Source: Actinotalea sp. Marseille-Q4924
Lineage (GTDB): Bacteria; Actinomycetota; Actinomycetes; Actinomycetales; Cellulomonadaceae
Direction: 5' to 3'
Length of the DNA stretch: 64,000 nucleotides
Assembly (NCBI RefSeq): GCF_916618755.1
Contig: NZ_CAKAKB010000003.1
Span: 620,001-684,000, forward strand
A model generated the notes under the pieces. It was given only the letters and a program-made list of their open reading frames with translations. It searched no databases and was not told the origin of the DNA. Both the position numbers and the translations under genes were made by a program. This document shows positions 17,217 to 25,796 of this stretch, piece by piece; positions within the stretch are counted from its first letter, which is position 1; each line of letters opens with the position of its first letter.

Positions 17217-17593
17217 GTCGCCGTCGTGGCGCCGAGGTGCACGGCGGTCGCCGTGCCGGTGACCACGCCGTCCCGGGGGCCGCGGTGGTGGCTGGCGCCG
17301 ACCTCGACGCCGACCGCCTGACGGTCTGGGCCTGCGTGGAGCATCGCCCCGAAGGACCCGAGGGTCTCCGCCAGCACCACGGAGGCGCCCCCGTGGAGCA
17401 GTCCGTACGGCTGCGTGTTCCCCGCGACCGGCATGGTGCCCACGACCCGCTCCGGGCCCGCCTCGAGGATCTCGATGCCCATGCGCTCCATGAGGGTGCC
17501 CGCGAGGGACGCGCGCACCTGGCCCAGGGCGTCCGGCGCGGACGGTGCGGGGGCTGCGGCGGAGGTGCCCGCGGCGGCTGGCGTGTCGGTCAT
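17129..17593 (-). CDS. Hotdog-fold thioesterase, PaaI family
   Basis: A 154-residue acyl-CoA thioesterase-like protein. The PaaI hallmark is GLLHGGASVVLAETLGSFGA near residue 65, with G-x-x-H-G-G and the catalytic acid in AETLGS, followed by VGVEVGASHHRG. It probably hydrolyses aromatic or short acyl-CoA thioesters. The start ATG at 17593 is only 19 nt from the polA start on the other strand, so both use overlapping promoter DNA. Its C-terminus overlaps the GNAT gene. Confidence 0.87.
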   Translation of the reverse strand: MTDTPAAAGTSAAAPAPSAPDALGQVRASLAGTLMERMGIEILEAGPERVVGTMPVAGNTQPYGLLHGGASVVLAETLGSFGAMLHAGPDRQAVGVEVGASHHRGPRDGVVTGTATAVHLGATTATYEVVVEDSRSKRVCTARLTCLLIARRGG

Positions 17594-17599
17594 GCCCGC

Positions 17600-17605
17600 T
17601 AGGTT
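17600..17605 (+). promoter_or_regulatory. Leaderless-type -10 (TAGGTT) of polA
   Basis: TAGGTT ends 7 nt before the GTG start of polA at 17613; no ribosome-binding site is present. On the opposite strand CAACCT (17606-17601) is 7 nt before the thioesterase ATG, so the same few bases may serve both directions. Confidence 0.6.
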
Positions 17606-17612
17606 GGCACCC

Positions 17613-20297
17613 GTGACTGACCAGGCGCGAACCCGGCCCCTCCTGCTCCTCGTCGACGGCCACTCGATGGCCTACCGGGCGTTCTTCGCACTGCCGGCGG
17701 AGAACTTCTCGACCCGCACCGGTCAGACCACGAACGCGGTCTACGGGTTCACGTCCATGCTCGCGAACCTGCTGCGCGACGAGGAGCCCACGCACGTCGC
17801 CGTGGCCTTCGACGCCGGCCGGGTGACCTTCCGGACGGAGGAGTACCCCGCGTACAAGGGCACGCGCGACGCGACCCCTGCGGAGTTCAGCGGTCAGGTG
17901 CCGCTCATCCGGGAGATCCTCGACTCGCTCAACGTCACCACGCTGCAGAAGGAGGGGTTCGAGGCCGACGACGTCATCGCGACCCTCGTCACGCAGGCGC
18001 AGGCGGCCGGGATGGACGTCCTCGTCTGCACCGGCGACCGCGACGCCCTGCAGCTCGTGGCCGGCGACGTCACGGTCCTGTACCCCCGCAAGGGCGTCTC
18101 GGACCTCGTGCGGTTCACGCCCGCCGGCGTGGAGGAGAAGTACGGCGTGCCGCCGGAGTCCTACCCCGACCTCGCCGCGCTCGTGGGCGAGACGAGCGAC
18201 AACCTGCCGGGCGTGCCCGGCGTCGGTCCCAAGACGGCGGCCAAGTGGATCACCACCTACGGCGGGCTCGACGGGGTGCTGGCGGCGGCGTCGACCATCA
18301 CGGGCAAGGCGGGAGAGAGCCTGCGCGCCTGCGCGGACCAGGTGCGGGTCAACCGGCGGCTCAACGGTGCCGTCCGCGACGTGGAGCTGCCGGTCGCGGT
18401 CGGCGACCTCGGGGTCCGGCCGTGGGACCGCGAGGCGATGCACCGCGTCTTCGACGCCCTGGAGTTCCGCACCCTGCGGGAACGCCTCTTCGCGATGGTG
18501 CCGGAGGACGTCGTGGAGGCCGAGGGCTTCCGCCTCGACGTCGTGGTCCCGGCGCCGGGCGAGCTCGGGGGGTGGCTCGCGGCCCGGCGCGGTCGCCGTC
18601 TGGCGCTCGAGGTCGCCGGGACGTCGGCGCCCACTCGCGGCGACGCGTGGGCCCTCGGGCTCGCCGACGGCGCGGACCACGCGGTCGCCCTCGACCTCGC
18701 CGACCTCGGCCCGGAGGACGAGGCGTCCCTGGCGGCCTGGCTCGCCGACGAGCAGGCGCTCAAGGCGGCCCACGGCGCCAAGGACGTGTGGCACGCGCTC
18801 GCCGGTCGCGGCCTGCCGCTCGCCGGGGTCACGGTCGACACGCTGCTCGCGTCGTACCTGTGCCACCCGGACCAGCGGTCGTACGACCTCGCCGACCTGT
18901 CGATCCGGCACCTGCACCGCGAGCTGCGGACCGAGGACGAAGGTGACGGCGCCCAGGGCGCCCTGGACCTGTCCGTCGACGGCGGACCGCCGCACCAGTC
19001 CACGGCGCTGCGCGCGGCGGCCGTCGCCGAGCTCGCCGAGGTCCTCGAGGGCGAGCTCGAGGACCGGGGCGCTCGTCGCCTGCTGGCCGAGGTCGAGCTC
19101 CCGCTCGTCGACGTCCTCGCGCGGATGGAGCAGGGGGGCATCGCCGCCGACCGCGCGTACCTCGACGGGCTGGAGGGGGAGTTCGCCGCGGCCGTGGCCG
19201 ACGCGGCGGCGGAGGCCTACGCGGTCATCGGCCGGGAGGTGAACCTCGGCTCGCCCAAGCAGCTGCAGGAGGTGCTCTTCGACCAGCTCGCGATGCCGCG
19301 GACGAAGAAGATCAAGACCGGGTACACCACCGACGCGGCGTCGCTCACGGACCTCTTCGAGCGCACGCAGCACCCGTTCCTCGCGCACCTGCTCGCGCAC
19401 CGGGACGCGTCGCGGCTGCGGCAGACCGTCGAGGGTCTGGTCCGGTCCATCGGTGACGACGGTCGGATCCACACGACGTTCCAGCAGACCATCGCGGCCA
19501 CGGGGCGGCTGTCCTCGACGGACCCCAACCTGCAGAACATCCCCATCCGCACCGAGGCGGGCCGCCAGATCCGCCGCGCCTTCGTCGTCGGAGAGGGCTA
19601 CGAGACGCTCCTGACGGCGGACTACAGCCAGATCGAGATGCGGATCATGGCGCACCTGTCGGGGGACGCGGGTCTCATCGCGGCGTTCCGCTCGGGGGAG
19701 GACCTGCACAACTTCGTCGGGTCCCGGGTGTTCGGCGTGCCGACGGACCAGGTCACGCCGGCGATGCGATCCAAGATCAAGGCCATGTCGTACGGCCTCG
19801 CGTACGGCCTGTCCGCGTTCGGCCTGTCCAAGCAGCTCTCGATCCCGGTGTCCGAGGCCTCCGGACTCATGGAGGACTACTTCTCGCGGTTCGGCGGCGT
19901 GCGTGAGTACCTCGGCGGCGTCGTCGACGAGGCACGGCGCAGCGGCTACACCGCGACCCTGCTCGGACGCCGCCGCTACCTCCCGGACCTCACCAGCGAC
20001 AACCGCCAGCGCCGCGAGATGGCCGAGCGCATGGCGCTCAACGCACCGATCCAGGGCAGCGCGGCGGACATCATCAAGGTCGCGATGCTCGGTGTCGACG
20101 AGCAGCTCCGCGCGGACGGCCTGCGATCTCGCCTGCTCCTGCAGGTCCACGACGAGCTGGTGCTCGAGGTCGCGCCGGGGGAGCGCGAGGCGGTCGAGGC
20201 CCTCGTGCGCGACCAGATGGGTCGGGCGGTCGAGATGTCCGTGCCCCTGGACGTGTCGGTCGGCGTCGGCCGCAGCTGGCACGAGGCCGGGCACTAG
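17613..20297 (+). CDS. polA: DNA polymerase I
   Basis: An 894-residue PolA for Okazaki fragment maturation and repair synthesis. Residues 1-300 are the 5' nuclease (LLLLVDGHSMAYRAFFALP, TGDRDALQLV, GVPGVGPKTAAKW). The central 3'-5' exonuclease-like region lacks clear catalytic acidic motifs, so proofreading is probably absent as in other actinobacteria. Polymerase motifs are intact: A (TADYSQIEMRIMAHLSGD), B (RSKIKAMSYGLAYGLSAFG) and C (LLQVHDELVLEV). GTG 17613 is preferred to upstream starts because of the -10 element 7 nt before it. The 3' end overlaps the convergent methyltransferase by 4 nt. Confidence 0.97.
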   Translation: MTDQARTRPLLLLVDGHSMAYRAFFALPAENFSTRTGQTTNAVYGFTSMLANLLRDEEPTHVAVAFDAGRVTFRTEEYPAYKGTRDATPAEFSGQVPLIREILDSLNVTTLQKEGFEADDVIATLVTQAQAAGMDVLVCTGDRDALQLVAGDVTVLYPRKGVSDLVRFTPAGVEEKYGVPPESYPDLAALVGETSDNLPGVPGVGPKTAAKWITTYGGLDGVLAAASTITGKAGESLRACADQVRVNRRLNGAVRDVELPVAVGDLGVRPWDREAMHRVFDALEFRTLRERLFAMVPEDVVEAEGFRLDVVVPAPGELGGWLAARRGRRLALEVAGTSAPTRGDAWALGLADGADHAVALDLADLGPEDEASLAAWLADEQALKAAHGAKDVWHALAGRGLPLAGVTVDTLLASYLCHPDQRSYDLADLSIRHLHRELRTEDEGDGAQGALDLSVDGGPPHQSTALRAAAVAELAEVLEGELEDRGARRLLAEVELPLVDVLARMEQGGIAADRAYLDGLEGEFAAAVADAAAEAYAVIGREVNLGSPKQLQEVLFDQLAMPRTKKIKTGYTTDAASLTDLFERTQHPFLAHLLAHRDASRLRQTVEGLVRSIGDDGRIHTTFQQTIAATGRLSSTDPNLQNIPIRTEAGRQIRRAFVVGEGYETLLTADYSQIEMRIMAHLSGDAGLIAAFRSGEDLHNFVGSRVFGVPTDQVTPAMRSKIKAMSYGLAYGLSAFGLSKQLSIPVSEASGLMEDYFSRFGGVREYLGGVVDEARRSGYTATLLGRRRYLPDLTSDNRQRREMAERMALNAPIQGSAADIIKVAMLGVDEQLRADGLRSRLLLQVHDELVLEVAPGEREAVEALVRDQMGRAVEMSVPLDVSVGVGRSWHEAGH

Positions 20298-21106
20298 GCC
20301 CCGGGGGGCTCCGACCGCGCGACGAAGACGGCCGTGCCCGGGATCCGCGCGCCGCGCAGCGGGCTCCAGCCGCCCCAGGTCCGGCCGTTGTCCGGCGGCC
20401 ACTCCGGCTCCACGACGTCCACCAGCCGCAGCCCGGCCGCGGTGACCCCGCGGACGTGGTCGCCCACGGTCCGGTGGTACTCGGCGTAGGCCACGGCGCC
20501 GTCGTCGTCGACCTCGACGTACGGCGTGCGGTCGAAGTAGGACCGGGTCGCCGTGAGACCGCGCTCGCCGGGGTCGTCCGGGAACGCCCAGCGGACCGGG
20601 TGCGTCACGGCGAACACCCACCGGCCGCCGGGGCGCAGGACGCGCGCCACCTCGCGGTGGACCGCGTCGGCGTCCGGCACGAACGGGATCGCTCCGTACG
20701 CCGTGAAGACGACGTCGACGGCGTCGTCGGCGAGCGGCAGGCGCCGGGCGTCCGCCTGGAGCAGCGGCGTCGTCGTGCCGGCGACCGCGTCGAGCCGTCG
20801 GGCGGCCGCCAGCATCCCCGCCGAGACGTCGCTGGCGACCGCGTCGACGCCGCGTGCACGCAGCCAGCGCGTGCACTGGGCGGCGCCCGCCCCGACCTCC
20901 AGGACACGGCGTCCGTCCAGGTCGCCGAGGAGCCCCGCCTCGTCCTCCCGCAGGCCCTCCGGGCACCAGCGGAACTCGGCGACACCGAGGTCGTCGCCAT
21001 GCTCGTCCAGGTACTCCTCGGCGTGGCCGTCCCACCACCGGCGGGCCGCGCGCCCGTCGTCGTCGGCCGGCTGGTACCCGGCTCGTCCGAGCCCTGGCGC
21101 GTCCAT
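20294..21106 (-). CDS. Class I SAM-dependent methyltransferase
   Basis: A 270-residue methyltransferase with motif I VLEVGAGAAQCTRWL near residue 70, an acidic end of strand 2 in AVASDVSAGML, motif LQADARRLPLADDAVDVVFTAYGA and RVLRPGGRWVFAVTHP, all typical of the Methyltransf_11/UbiE-like class. An N-terminal segment ARRWWDGHAEEYLDEHG is common in actinobacterial members. The methyl acceptor is unknown. It lies convergent to polA with a 4-nt overlap and is leaderless-looking (GAGACT ends 6 nt before the ATG). Confidence 0.85.
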   Translation of the reverse strand: MDAPGLGRAGYQPADDDGRAARRWWDGHAEEYLDEHGDDLGVAEFRWCPEGLREDEAGLLGDLDGRRVLEVGAGAAQCTRWLRARGVDAVASDVSAGMLAAARRLDAVAGTTTPLLQADARRLPLADDAVDVVFTAYGAIPFVPDADAVHREVARVLRPGGRWVFAVTHPVRWAFPDDPGERGLTATRSYFDRTPYVEVDDDGAVAYAEYHRTVGDHVRGVTAAGLRLVDVVEPEWPPDNGRTWGGWSPLRGARIPGTAVFVARSEPPGA

Positions 21107-21149
21107 GGGGACAGTCTCGCGGGGTTCTCACGGTGAACCACCTGCCACC

Positions 21150-21466
21150 GGGCCCTCCACACGATCTACCGCACCATCGAGGAGCCGCTGCGGGCGCACG
21201 AGGTGGGGTCCGGCGCGCATCGCCGCAACCGGGTCCACCTGCTCGCCGACCTGCAGCACCGGCTGGGGCTGTCCTACCTCTTCATCAGCCACGACCTCGC
21301 CGTGGTCCGGCAGATCGCCGACCAGGTGTGCGTCATGGAGCGGGGTCGGATCGTCGAGCAGGGCACCGTCGACGACGTCTTCGACCGCCCGCAGCAGGAC
21401 TACACCCGGGCGCTCCTCGACGCGATCCCCGGCGGCCGGCTGGACCTCGGGCCCCAGGCGGCCTGA
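21150..21466 (+). pseudogene. Remnant of an oligopeptide-type ABC transporter ATPase
   Basis: The open frame reads TIYRTIEEPLRAHEVG, then directly ADLQHRLGLSYLFISHDLAVV and continues to PQQDYTRALLDAIPGG. In intact Dpp/Opp ATPases about 100 residues with the signature and Walker B lie between these two segments, and Walker A lies before them. Here both are missing, and an in-frame stop precedes the first segment. The C-terminal part (H-loop SHDLAVVRQIADQVCVMERGRIVEQG) is well kept, so decay is probably recent or the fragment is a cassette scar. It lies between the methyltransferase and pfkA. A GTG at 21203 could start an 87-residue product but it could not hydrolyse ATP. Confidence 0.78.
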
Positions 21467-21529
21467 CGCGTCGCCGTCGGTGCAGCGGTGCGGGGGACCT
21501 CCGCCCCGTCGACCCGCTGACGGCGCCGC

Positions 21530-21535
21530 TAGGGT
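21530..21535 (+). promoter_or_regulatory. Candidate -10 element (TAGGGT) of pfkA
   Basis: TAGGGT lies 54 nt before the pfkA GTG; TCGACC at 21509-21514 is a weak -35 match with a short 15-nt spacer. Confidence 0.4.
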
Positions 21536-21589
21536 GGTCGCGGCGCATCGCGGCGCCGGCCCCCACCCCCGTCCCTGAAGGAGAGCGTC

Positions 21590-22615
21590 GTGCGCGTCGG
21601 ACTGCTGACAGGTGGGGGTGACTGCCCGGGCCTCAACGCCGCGATCCGTGCCGTGGTCAAGCACGGCGAGGGCACCTACGGCCACTCCATCATCGGGTTC
21701 CGCAACGGCTGGCGCGGGGTCGTCGAGGGCGACGTCATGCCGCTGGGCCGCCAGCACATCCGCAACGTCCTTCCCGTGGGCGGGACGCTGCTGGGCACGG
21801 CGCGGTTCCACCCGAACGCGGAGGACGGCGGCATCGACGCCGTCCTGTCGACCCTCGAGGCCGAGCGCATCGAGGCGCTCATCTGCATCGGCGGTGACGG
21901 CACGCTGCACGCCGCCAGCAAGGTCGCCGACGCCGGGGTGAAGATCGTGGCGATCCCCAAGACCATCGACAACGACGTGTCCGGGACGGACCTGTCGATC
22001 GGCTTCCACACCGCGGTGAACATCGCCACGGAGGCCATCGACCGCATCCACACGACCGCGGAGAGCCACAACCGGGTCATGGTGGTCGAGGTCATGGGCC
22101 GGCACGCGGGCTGGATCGCGATCAACGCCGGCATCGCGGGCGGGGCCGAGCTCGTCCTCACGCCCGAGGACCCGTTCGACATCGACCAGGTCGTCAAGTT
22201 CCTCAAGCACCGCCACCGCGCGCACGCGAACTTCTCGATCGTCGTCGTCGCCGAGGGTGCCGAGCCGCGCCGGGGCGGGTCGATGGACTTCACCACGCAG
22301 CTGGGCCGGTTCGGCGAGATCGTGGCGGGCGCCGTGGGTGACCGCCTCGCGCACGAGATCGCCGAGCGGACGGGCTTCGACACGCGCGTGACGATCCTCG
22401 GTCACGTGCAGCGCGGCGGCTCCCCGACGCCGACCGACAGGATCCTCGGCAGCCGCTTCGGGGTGGCGGCGATCGACGCGGTCGTCGAGGGCCGCACGGG
22501 TGTCATGACCGCCCTGCGGGGCGAGGACGTCGTCCTCGTGCCGCTCAGCGAGGTGGCGGGCAAGCCGAAGCGGGTCCCGCCCGACCTCATCCGCACCGCG
22601 CAGGTCCTCGCCTGA
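21590..22615 (+). CDS. pfkA: ATP-dependent 6-phosphofructokinase
   Basis: A 341-residue phosphofructokinase for the committed step of glycolysis. GGDGTL places Gly at position 104 and PKTIDND places Lys at 124. In this family Gly104 goes with ATP use and Asp104 with pyrophosphate; Lys124 is otherwise typical of the PPi-type/group III enzymes, so this is the mixed actinobacterial ATP-PFK type seen in Streptomyces. Other motifs are GGDCPGLNAAIR, GFHTAVNIATEAIDRIH and EVMGRHAGWIA. AAGGAGAG precedes the GTG start. The enzyme is probably not allosterically controlled like the E. coli one, which is inference. Confidence 0.95.
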   Translation: MRVGLLTGGGDCPGLNAAIRAVVKHGEGTYGHSIIGFRNGWRGVVEGDVMPLGRQHIRNVLPVGGTLLGTARFHPNAEDGGIDAVLSTLEAERIEALICIGGDGTLHAASKVADAGVKIVAIPKTIDNDVSGTDLSIGFHTAVNIATEAIDRIHTTAESHNRVMVVEVMGRHAGWIAINAGIAGGAELVLTPEDPFDIDQVVKFLKHRHRAHANFSIVVVAEGAEPRRGGSMDFTTQLGRFGEIVAGAVGDRLAHEIAERTGFDTRVTILGHVQRGGSPTPTDRILGSRFGVAAIDAVVEGRTGVMTALRGEDVVLVPLSEVAGKPKRVPPDLIRTAQVLA

Positions 22616-22628
22616 CGTCCCGGGCCTT

Positions 22629-22658
22629 TTGACCCTCGTTTCGCCTCCGGCCTAAGAT
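22629..22658 (+). promoter_or_regulatory. rpsA promoter (-35 TTGACC, -10 TAAGAT)
   Basis: TTGACC at 22629-22634 and TAAGAT at 22653-22658 are separated by 18 nt, the best housekeeping promoter match in the window. It implies a leader of about 150 nt before the rpsA ATG. Confidence 0.65.
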
Positions 22659-22772
22659 GGCCGGTGGCGTGACGCGTCCTGCGCCGGATCCTGTCCGTTC
22701 GTGCGTCGCACCGCCGCGTGTGGAGCGTCCCCGGGGCCTCCTCGTCGCGCAGGCACGTCTTCACCAGCACGT

Positions 22773-22800
22773 TCCCTGTCCGCACTACTCCCTGTCCGCA
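22773..22800 (+). repeat. Tandem 12-nt direct repeat in the rpsA leader
   Basis: TCCCTGTCCGCA occurs at 22773-22784 and again at 22789-22800, separated by 4 nt, just upstream of the GGAG ribosome-binding site of rpsA. Confidence 0.7.
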
Positions 22801-22817
22801 TCGGAGCTCGAAACTCA

Positions 22818-24335
22818 ATGACCATCTCCACCCCCGCCAAGCCGACGACGCCGCAGGTCGCGATCAACGACATCGGCACCGCCGAGGACTTCCTCGCCGC
22901 GATCGACGCGACCATCAAGTACTTCAACGACGGCGACATCGTCGAGGGCACCATCGTCAAGGTCGACCGCGACGAGGTCCTCCTCGACATCGGCTACAAG
23001 ACCGAGGGGGTCATCCCCTCGCGCGAGCTCTCGATCAAGCACGACGTCGACCCCGACGAGGTCGTCAAGGTCGGCGACGCGGTCGAGGCCCTCGTGCTCC
23101 AGAAGGAGGACAAGGAAGGCCGCCTGATCCTGTCCAAGAAGCGCGCCCAGTACGAGCGCGCCTGGGGCACGATCGAGAAGATCAAGGAAGAGGACGGCGT
23201 CGTCACCGGCACCGTCATCGAGGTCGTCAAGGGCGGCCTCATCCTCGACATCGGCCTGCGCGGCTTCCTCCCGGCGTCGCTGGTCGAGATGCGTCGTGTG
23301 CGCGACCTCCAGCCGTACGTCGGCAAGGAGATCGAGGCGAAGATCATCGAGCTCGACAAGAACCGCAACAACGTCGTCCTGTCGCGGCGCGCGTGGCTCG
23401 AGCAGACGCAGTCGGAGGTCCGCTCCACCTTCCTGCAGACCCTGCAGAAGGGCCAGGTCCGGCCGGGTGTCGTCTCCTCGATCGTCAACTTCGGCGCGTT
23501 CGTGGACCTCGGCGGCGTGGACGGGCTCGTGCACGTCTCCGAGCTGTCGTGGAAGCACATCGACCACCCGTCCGAGGTCGTCGAGGTCGGCCAGGAGGTC
23601 ACCGTCGAGGTGCTCGACGTCGACTTCGACCGGGAGCGGGTCTCGCTGTCGCTCAAGGCGACGCAGGAGGACCCGTGGCAGGCGTTCGCCCGGACGCACG
23701 CGATCGGTCAGGTCGTGCCGGGCAAGGTCACCAAGCTCGTCCCCTTCGGTGCGTTCGTGCGCGTCGAGGACGGCATCGAGGGCCTCGTGCACATCTCCGA
23801 GCTCGCCGTCCGGCACGTCGACCTGCCCGAGCAGGTCGTCAACGTCGGTGACGAGACGTTCGTCAAGGTCATCGACATCGACCTGGAGCGTCGCCGCATC
23901 TCGCTGTCGCTCAAGCAGGCGAACGAGGGTCTGGACCCGCACAGCGAGGACTTCGACCCGGCCCTGTACGGCATGGCCGCCGAGTACGACGACAAGGGGA
24001 ACTACAAGTACCCCGAGGGCTTCGACCCGGAGACCAACGAGTGGCTCGAGGGCTACGAGACCCAGCGCGAGGCCTGGGAGGCGCAGTACGCCGCCGCCCA
24101 CTCGCGCTGGGAGGCGCACAAGAAGCAGGTCCTCGAGGCCATCGAGGCGGACGCGCAGGCCGCGACGTCCAGCAGCAGCACGAGCAACAGCAGCAGCAGC
24201 AGCGGCGGCGGCGGTCGCGCCGACGCCGGTCCGTCCACCGCGTCGAGCTACTCCTCGGCGGCCGAGCCGGTCGGTGGCACGCTCGCCTCGGACGAGGCCC
24301 TGGCGGCCCTGCGCGAGAAGCTCACGGGCAACTGA
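22818..24335 (+). CDS. rpsA: 30S ribosomal protein S1
   Basis: A 505-residue S1 with four S1/OB domains: about 35-110 (DIVEGTIVKVDRDEVLLDIGYKTEG), 120-190 (GVVTGTVIEVVKGGLILDIGLRGFL), 205-275 (RPGVVSSIVNFGAFVDLGGVDG) and 290-360 (PGKVTKLVPFGAFVRVEDGIEG). It helps bind mRNA to the 30S subunit. After a Glu-rich helix the C-terminus has a Ser/Asn/Gly low-complexity tract (SSSSTSNSSSSSGGGG), then a short helix ASDEALAALREKLTG that is typical of actinobacterial S1. The ATG at 22818 has GGAG 9 nt upstream. Confidence 0.97.
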   Translation: MTISTPAKPTTPQVAINDIGTAEDFLAAIDATIKYFNDGDIVEGTIVKVDRDEVLLDIGYKTEGVIPSRELSIKHDVDPDEVVKVGDAVEALVLQKEDKEGRLILSKKRAQYERAWGTIEKIKEEDGVVTGTVIEVVKGGLILDIGLRGFLPASLVEMRRVRDLQPYVGKEIEAKIIELDKNRNNVVLSRRAWLEQTQSEVRSTFLQTLQKGQVRPGVVSSIVNFGAFVDLGGVDGLVHVSELSWKHIDHPSEVVEVGQEVTVEVLDVDFDRERVSLSLKATQEDPWQAFARTHAIGQVVPGKVTKLVPFGAFVRVEDGIEGLVHISELAVRHVDLPEQVVNVGDETFVKVIDIDLERRRISLSLKQANEGLDPHSEDFDPALYGMAAEYDDKGNYKYPEGFDPETNEWLEGYETQREAWEAQYAAAHSRWEAHKKQVLEAIEADAQAATSSSSTSNSSSSSGGGGRADAGPSTASSYSSAAEPVGGTLASDEALAALREKLTGN

Positions 24336-24373
24336 CCCGGTCCCGGTCCGTCCACGGACCGGTGCCGCGGTGA

Positions 24374-24411
24374 ACGACGGGCCGACCACCTCCGGGTGGT
24401 CGGCCCGTCGT
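24374..24411 (+). terminator. Intrinsic terminator after rpsA
   Basis: A perfect 17-bp stem (24374-24390 with 24395-24411) with a TCCG loop lies 39 nt after the rpsA stop, between rpsA and the coaE promoter. Confidence 0.8.
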
Positions 24412-24432
24412 CGTCCCCGGACCGGGAGCGGC

Positions 24433-24438
24433 TAGGGT
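24433..24438 (+). promoter_or_regulatory. Leaderless-type -10 (TAGGGT) of coaE
   Basis: TAGGGT ends 7 nt before the GTG at 24446; no ribosome-binding site is seen. It follows the rpsA terminator, so coaE-pcp is its own unit. Confidence 0.6.
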
Positions 24439-24445
24439 CCACGGT

Positions 24446-25081
24446 GTGCTGAGGATCGGGCTCACGGGCGGCATCGCCGCGGGCAAGTCGGTCGTCGCGC
24501 GCCGGCTCGCGGAGCTGGGCGCCGTCGTCGTCGACTACGACGCGCTCGCCCGGGAGGTCGTCGCGCCGGGCACGCCGGGGTACGCGGGCGTGGTCGAGGC
24601 GTTCGGGCCCGAGGTGGTGACGCCCGCCGGGGACCTGGACCGCGCCGCGCTCGCCGGGGTCGTCTTCACCGATGCGGCGGCGCGCGCACGGCTCAACGCG
24701 ATCGTGCACCCGCTCGTCCGGGCGGCCGCGCGTCGACGCGAGGAGGAGGCGGTGGCCGGCGGTCGGTCCGTCGTGGTGCACGACATCCCGCTCCTCGTCG
24801 AGACCGGGGACCCCGCCGCGTTCGACGAGGTCGTCGTGGTCGAGGCCCCCGCGGACGTGCGGCTGGCCCGGCTGGTGGAGGGACGCGGCATCGCGGAGGA
24901 GCAGGCACGCGCCCGGCTCGCCGCACAGGCCGGTGAGGAGGAGCGCAGGGTCGCCGCCACCGTGCTCCTCGACGGCTCCGGGACCGTGGAGCACCTCGCG
25001 GCGCAGGTGGACGCCCTCTGGCTGCGGTGGGTCGACCGGACGCCCGACGCCGGCCCCGGTGCGGGCGAGGCGGGCACGTGA
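24446..25081 (+). CDS. coaE: Dephospho-CoA kinase
   Basis: A 211-residue P-loop kinase for the last step of coenzyme A synthesis. Walker A GGIAAGKS is at residues 8-15, followed by [16 protein letters not shown] (substrate loop with the catalytic Asp), [11 protein letters not shown] and [12 protein letters not shown]. The usual CoaE length is about 200; some actinobacteria have a C-terminal UPF0157 fusion, which is absent here. The gene overlaps pcp by 4 nt (GTGA). Confidence 0.94.
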   Translation: MLRIGLTGGIAAGKSVVARRLAELGAVVVDYDALAREVVAPGTPGYAGVVEAFGPEVVTPAGDLDRAALAGVVFTDAAARARLNAIVHPLVRAAARRREEEAVAGGRSVVVHDIPLLVETGDPAAFDEVVVVEAPADVRLARLVEGRGIAEEQARARLAAQAGEEERRVAATVLLDGSGTVEHLAAQVDALWLRWVDRTPDAGPGAGEAGT

Positions 25082-25740
25082 CCCGGACGGTCCTGGTCAC
25101 CGGGTTCGAGCCGTTCGGCGGTCGCCCGGTGAACGCCTCCTGGGAGGCCGTCTCCCGACTCGGCCGTCTCTGGCGCGGCCCCGAGGAGCTGGTCGTCGAC
25201 CGGCTGCCGGTCGACTTCCGCGCCGCTCCGGACCGCCTCCGGGCGCTGATCGCCGAGGTGGCGCCGGACCTCGTGGTCTGCGTCGGCGAGGCAGGCGGCC
25301 GGCAGGTCGTCTCCGTCGAGCGCGTCGCGCTCAACCTCGTCGACGCCCGCATCCCCGACAACGCCGGCGCGGCGCCGGTCGACGAACCCGTCGTCCACGG
25401 CGGGCCGACGGCCTACCTGTCCTCGTTGCCCGTCAAGGCGTGCGCGGAGGCGGTCCGCGCCACCGGTGTGCCGGCGGAGGTCAGCCACTCCGCGGGGACC
25501 TTCGTCTGCAACGCCACCTCGTACGCGCTGCTCCACGCGCTGGAGGAGGTAGGTCCGCCCGGCGACGCCGGCGCGCCCGGTGCCGTGCGTGGCGGCTTCG
25601 TCCACGTGCCCACGGCCCTGGAGGGCTCGGCCGACGCCGACGAGGACGCCGCACGCCTCGCGCGGGCTCTCGCCGCGGTGGTCCGCGCAGCGCTCGACGC
25701 GCCGGTGGACCTGTCGACCAGCGCGGGGAGCCTCGACTAG
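25078..25740 (+). CDS. pcp: Pyroglutamyl-peptidase I (pyrrolidone-carboxylate peptidase)
   Basis: A 220-residue cysteine peptidase (family C15) that removes N-terminal pyroglutamate from peptides. The N-terminal motif [18 protein letters not shown] is present. The catalytic triad is visible: E in [11 protein letters not shown] in [15 protein letters not shown] and H in GGFVHVPT. The product, 5-oxoproline, is the substrate of PxpA/PxpBC encoded at 1152-3580. The start GTG overlaps the coaE stop, so the two are co-transcribed although not metabolically related. Confidence 0.93.
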   Translation: MTRTVLVTGFEPFGGRPVNASWEAVSRLGRLWRGPEELVVDRLPVDFRAAPDRLRALIAEVAPDLVVCVGEAGGRQVVSVERVALNLVDARIPDNAGAAPVDEPVVHGGPTAYLSSLPVKACAEAVRATGVPAEVSHSAGTFVCNATSYALLHALEEVGPPGDAGAPGAVRGGFVHVPTALEGSADADEDAARLARALAAVVRAALDAPVDLSTSAGSLD

Positions 25741-25784
25741 GGCGAGGCGCCGACGGGCCGCCCGGTCGTGTCGGTGGTCCGACG

Positions 25785-25790
25785 TACCGT
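25785..25790 (+). promoter_or_regulatory. Leaderless-type -10 (TACCGT) of uvrB
   Basis: TACCGT ends 6 nt before the uvrB ATG at 25797. No ribosome-binding site and no LexA-type palindrome are seen in the 56-nt gap from pcp. Confidence 0.5.
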
Positions 25791-25796
25791 TGTCCC

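Noticed and set aside
17073-21131. A 1,352-codon minus-strand open frame opposite polA
   Set aside because: Shadow of polA; no recognisable motif and the real minus-strand genes (thioesterase, methyltransferase) are in other frames.
24150-24230. Ser/Gly low-complexity tract of rpsA as an unstable repeat or sequencing artefact
   Set aside because: The frame continues into a conserved C-terminal helix and such linkers are normal in actinobacterial S1.
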